Positions 63,448-64,000 of a stretch of 64,000 nucleotides of DNA are shown here, piece by piece. The position numbers and the translations under genes are program-made. The first letter of the stretch is position 1; every line of letters starts with the position of its first letter. Below the pieces are notes generated by a model, which was given only the letters and a program-made list of their open reading frames with translations, did no database searches and was not told the DNA's origin. The stretch covers positions 25,847 to 89,846 of the forward strand of contig JAKSIF010000010.1 in assembly GCA_024398965.1 (NCBI GenBank), read 5' to 3'. The stretch comes from Fibrobacter sp. Lineage in GTDB: Bacteria; Fibrobacterota; Fibrobacteria; Fibrobacterales; Fibrobacteraceae.

Positions 63448-64000
63448 ATGTTTACTAAGCAATGTGTCGTGACTCTGGACCTGGAAGGCGTTCTCGCTCC
63501 TGAAATCTGGATTGCCGTAGCCGAAAAAACCGGCATCGAAGACCTGCGCCTCACCACCCGCGACATCCCCGACTACGATGTTTTGATGAAGGGCCGAATC
63601 AAGATCATGGAACGCGAAGGCCTCAAGCTTTCTACCATCCAGGACGTAATCCGCAACCTAGGTCTTCTGAAGGGCGCCCGCGAATTCATGGATACTCTTC
63701 GTGACGAAGCACAGGTGATCATTCTTTCTGACACCTTCCAGGAATTCGCCTACCCCATTATGCAGAACCTGGGCATGCCCACCATTTTCTGCCACAACCT
63801 GATTGTGGAAGACGACATGATCAAGGGTTACCACCTGCGTCTCAACGACCAGAAGACCAAGGTGGTCAAGTCCCTGCAGAATTTGAACTTCAAGGTTTTC
63901 GCAAGCGGCGACTCCTTCAATGACACAGGCATGCTGAAGCAGGCCGACAAGGGTTGCTTCTTCTGCGCTCCGGATTCCATCGTGGCACAGTTCCCCCAGC
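63448..64000 (+). CDS. thrH: Phosphoserine/homoserine phosphotransferase ThrH, 3' end beyond the window
   Basis: The 184 codons shown match the HAD-family ThrH: TLDLEGVLAPEIWIA (nucleophile Asp11), TTRDIPDYDVLM, VIILSDTF (motif II) and ASGDSFNDTGML (motif IV). ThrH dephosphorylates phosphoserine and can transfer the phosphate to homoserine, so it could complete the serine route begun by SerA. GAAGGA precedes the ATG. About 20 residues should lie past the edge. Confidence 0.93.
   Translation, partial: MFTKQCVVTLDLEGVLAPEIWIAVAEKTGIEDLRLTTRDIPDYDVLMKGRIKIMEREGLKLSTIQDVIRNLGLLKGAREFMDTLRDEAQVIILSDTFQEFAYPIMQNLGMPTIFCHNLIVEDDMIKGYHLRLNDQKTKVVKSLQNLNFKVFASGDSFNDTGMLKQADKGCFFCAPDSIVAQFPQ

Overview
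The window looks like a chromosomal segment of a Fibrobacter species (a Fibrobacter succinogenes-like gut fibre degrader). The pointers are a FISUMP-type (Fib_succ_major) lipoprotein, secreted glycoside hydrolases and a pectate lyase with polyserine linkers and Por-type C-terminal tails, CBM6 and CBM11 modules, Bacteroidetes-like topoisomerase IV genes and DapL-type lysine synthesis. No phage, insertion sequence, CRISPR array or rRNA was seen. Most of the window is ordinary core genome, with one polysaccharide-degradation block.

Layout. 1-2326 (-): N-terminal 775 codons of a large secreted cadherin-like protein that runs off the left edge. 2529-2702 (+): SRP RNA gene with its own promoter and terminator. 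2842-9874: CobC-like phosphatase, a DUF5683-like protein, pncC and recA (recA promoter with a LexA-like box), two envelope proteins whose 3' ends overlap, a BamE-like lipoprotein, tpiA and secG. 9940-13468: two identical tRNA-Leu(GAG) genes, a small Cys-rich lipoprotein, murD and tgt. 13588-19031 (-): GH5 cellulase and PL1 pectate lyase. 19342-24315: acyl-CoA synthetase, serA and long-form ispG. 24409-31729 (-): three tandem GH43-CBM6 paralogues sharing a promoter element. 32058-34618 (+): rpsO-pnp. 34785-41595: HD-GYP protein, membrane protein, two lipoproteins, trmO and putP. 41728-49352 (-): FISUMP lipoprotein, transglutaminase, DUF58 and MoxR genes, then a GT2, an ArnA-like SDR and a lipoprotein. 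49611-54004 (+): parE-parC. 54120-62242 (-): nadE, a sigma-54 activator, dapL, dapF and an OmpA-type protein. 62413-64000 (+): hslO and a truncated thrH.

How the parts work together. The GH5, PL1 and GH43 enzymes are built as signal peptide, catalytic domain, binding modules and C-terminal tail, as expected for secreted enzymes attacking cellulose, pectin and arabinoxylan. The most notable regulatory structure is at the dap locus. dapF has a textbook sigma-54 promoter with two upstream 19-bp palindromes (TTTTACA-N5-TGTAAAA). The same palindrome covers the -10 box of the sigma-54 activator gene two genes downstream, which suggests a self-repressing activator controlling diaminopimelate synthesis. 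A second theme is translation initiation: at least seven genes have a TATATT-like -10 box only 6-9 nt before the start codon and no Shine-Dalgarno, so leaderless or nearly leaderless mRNAs look common here. Heptanucleotide-periodic, hairpin-forming repeats occupy many intergenic gaps.
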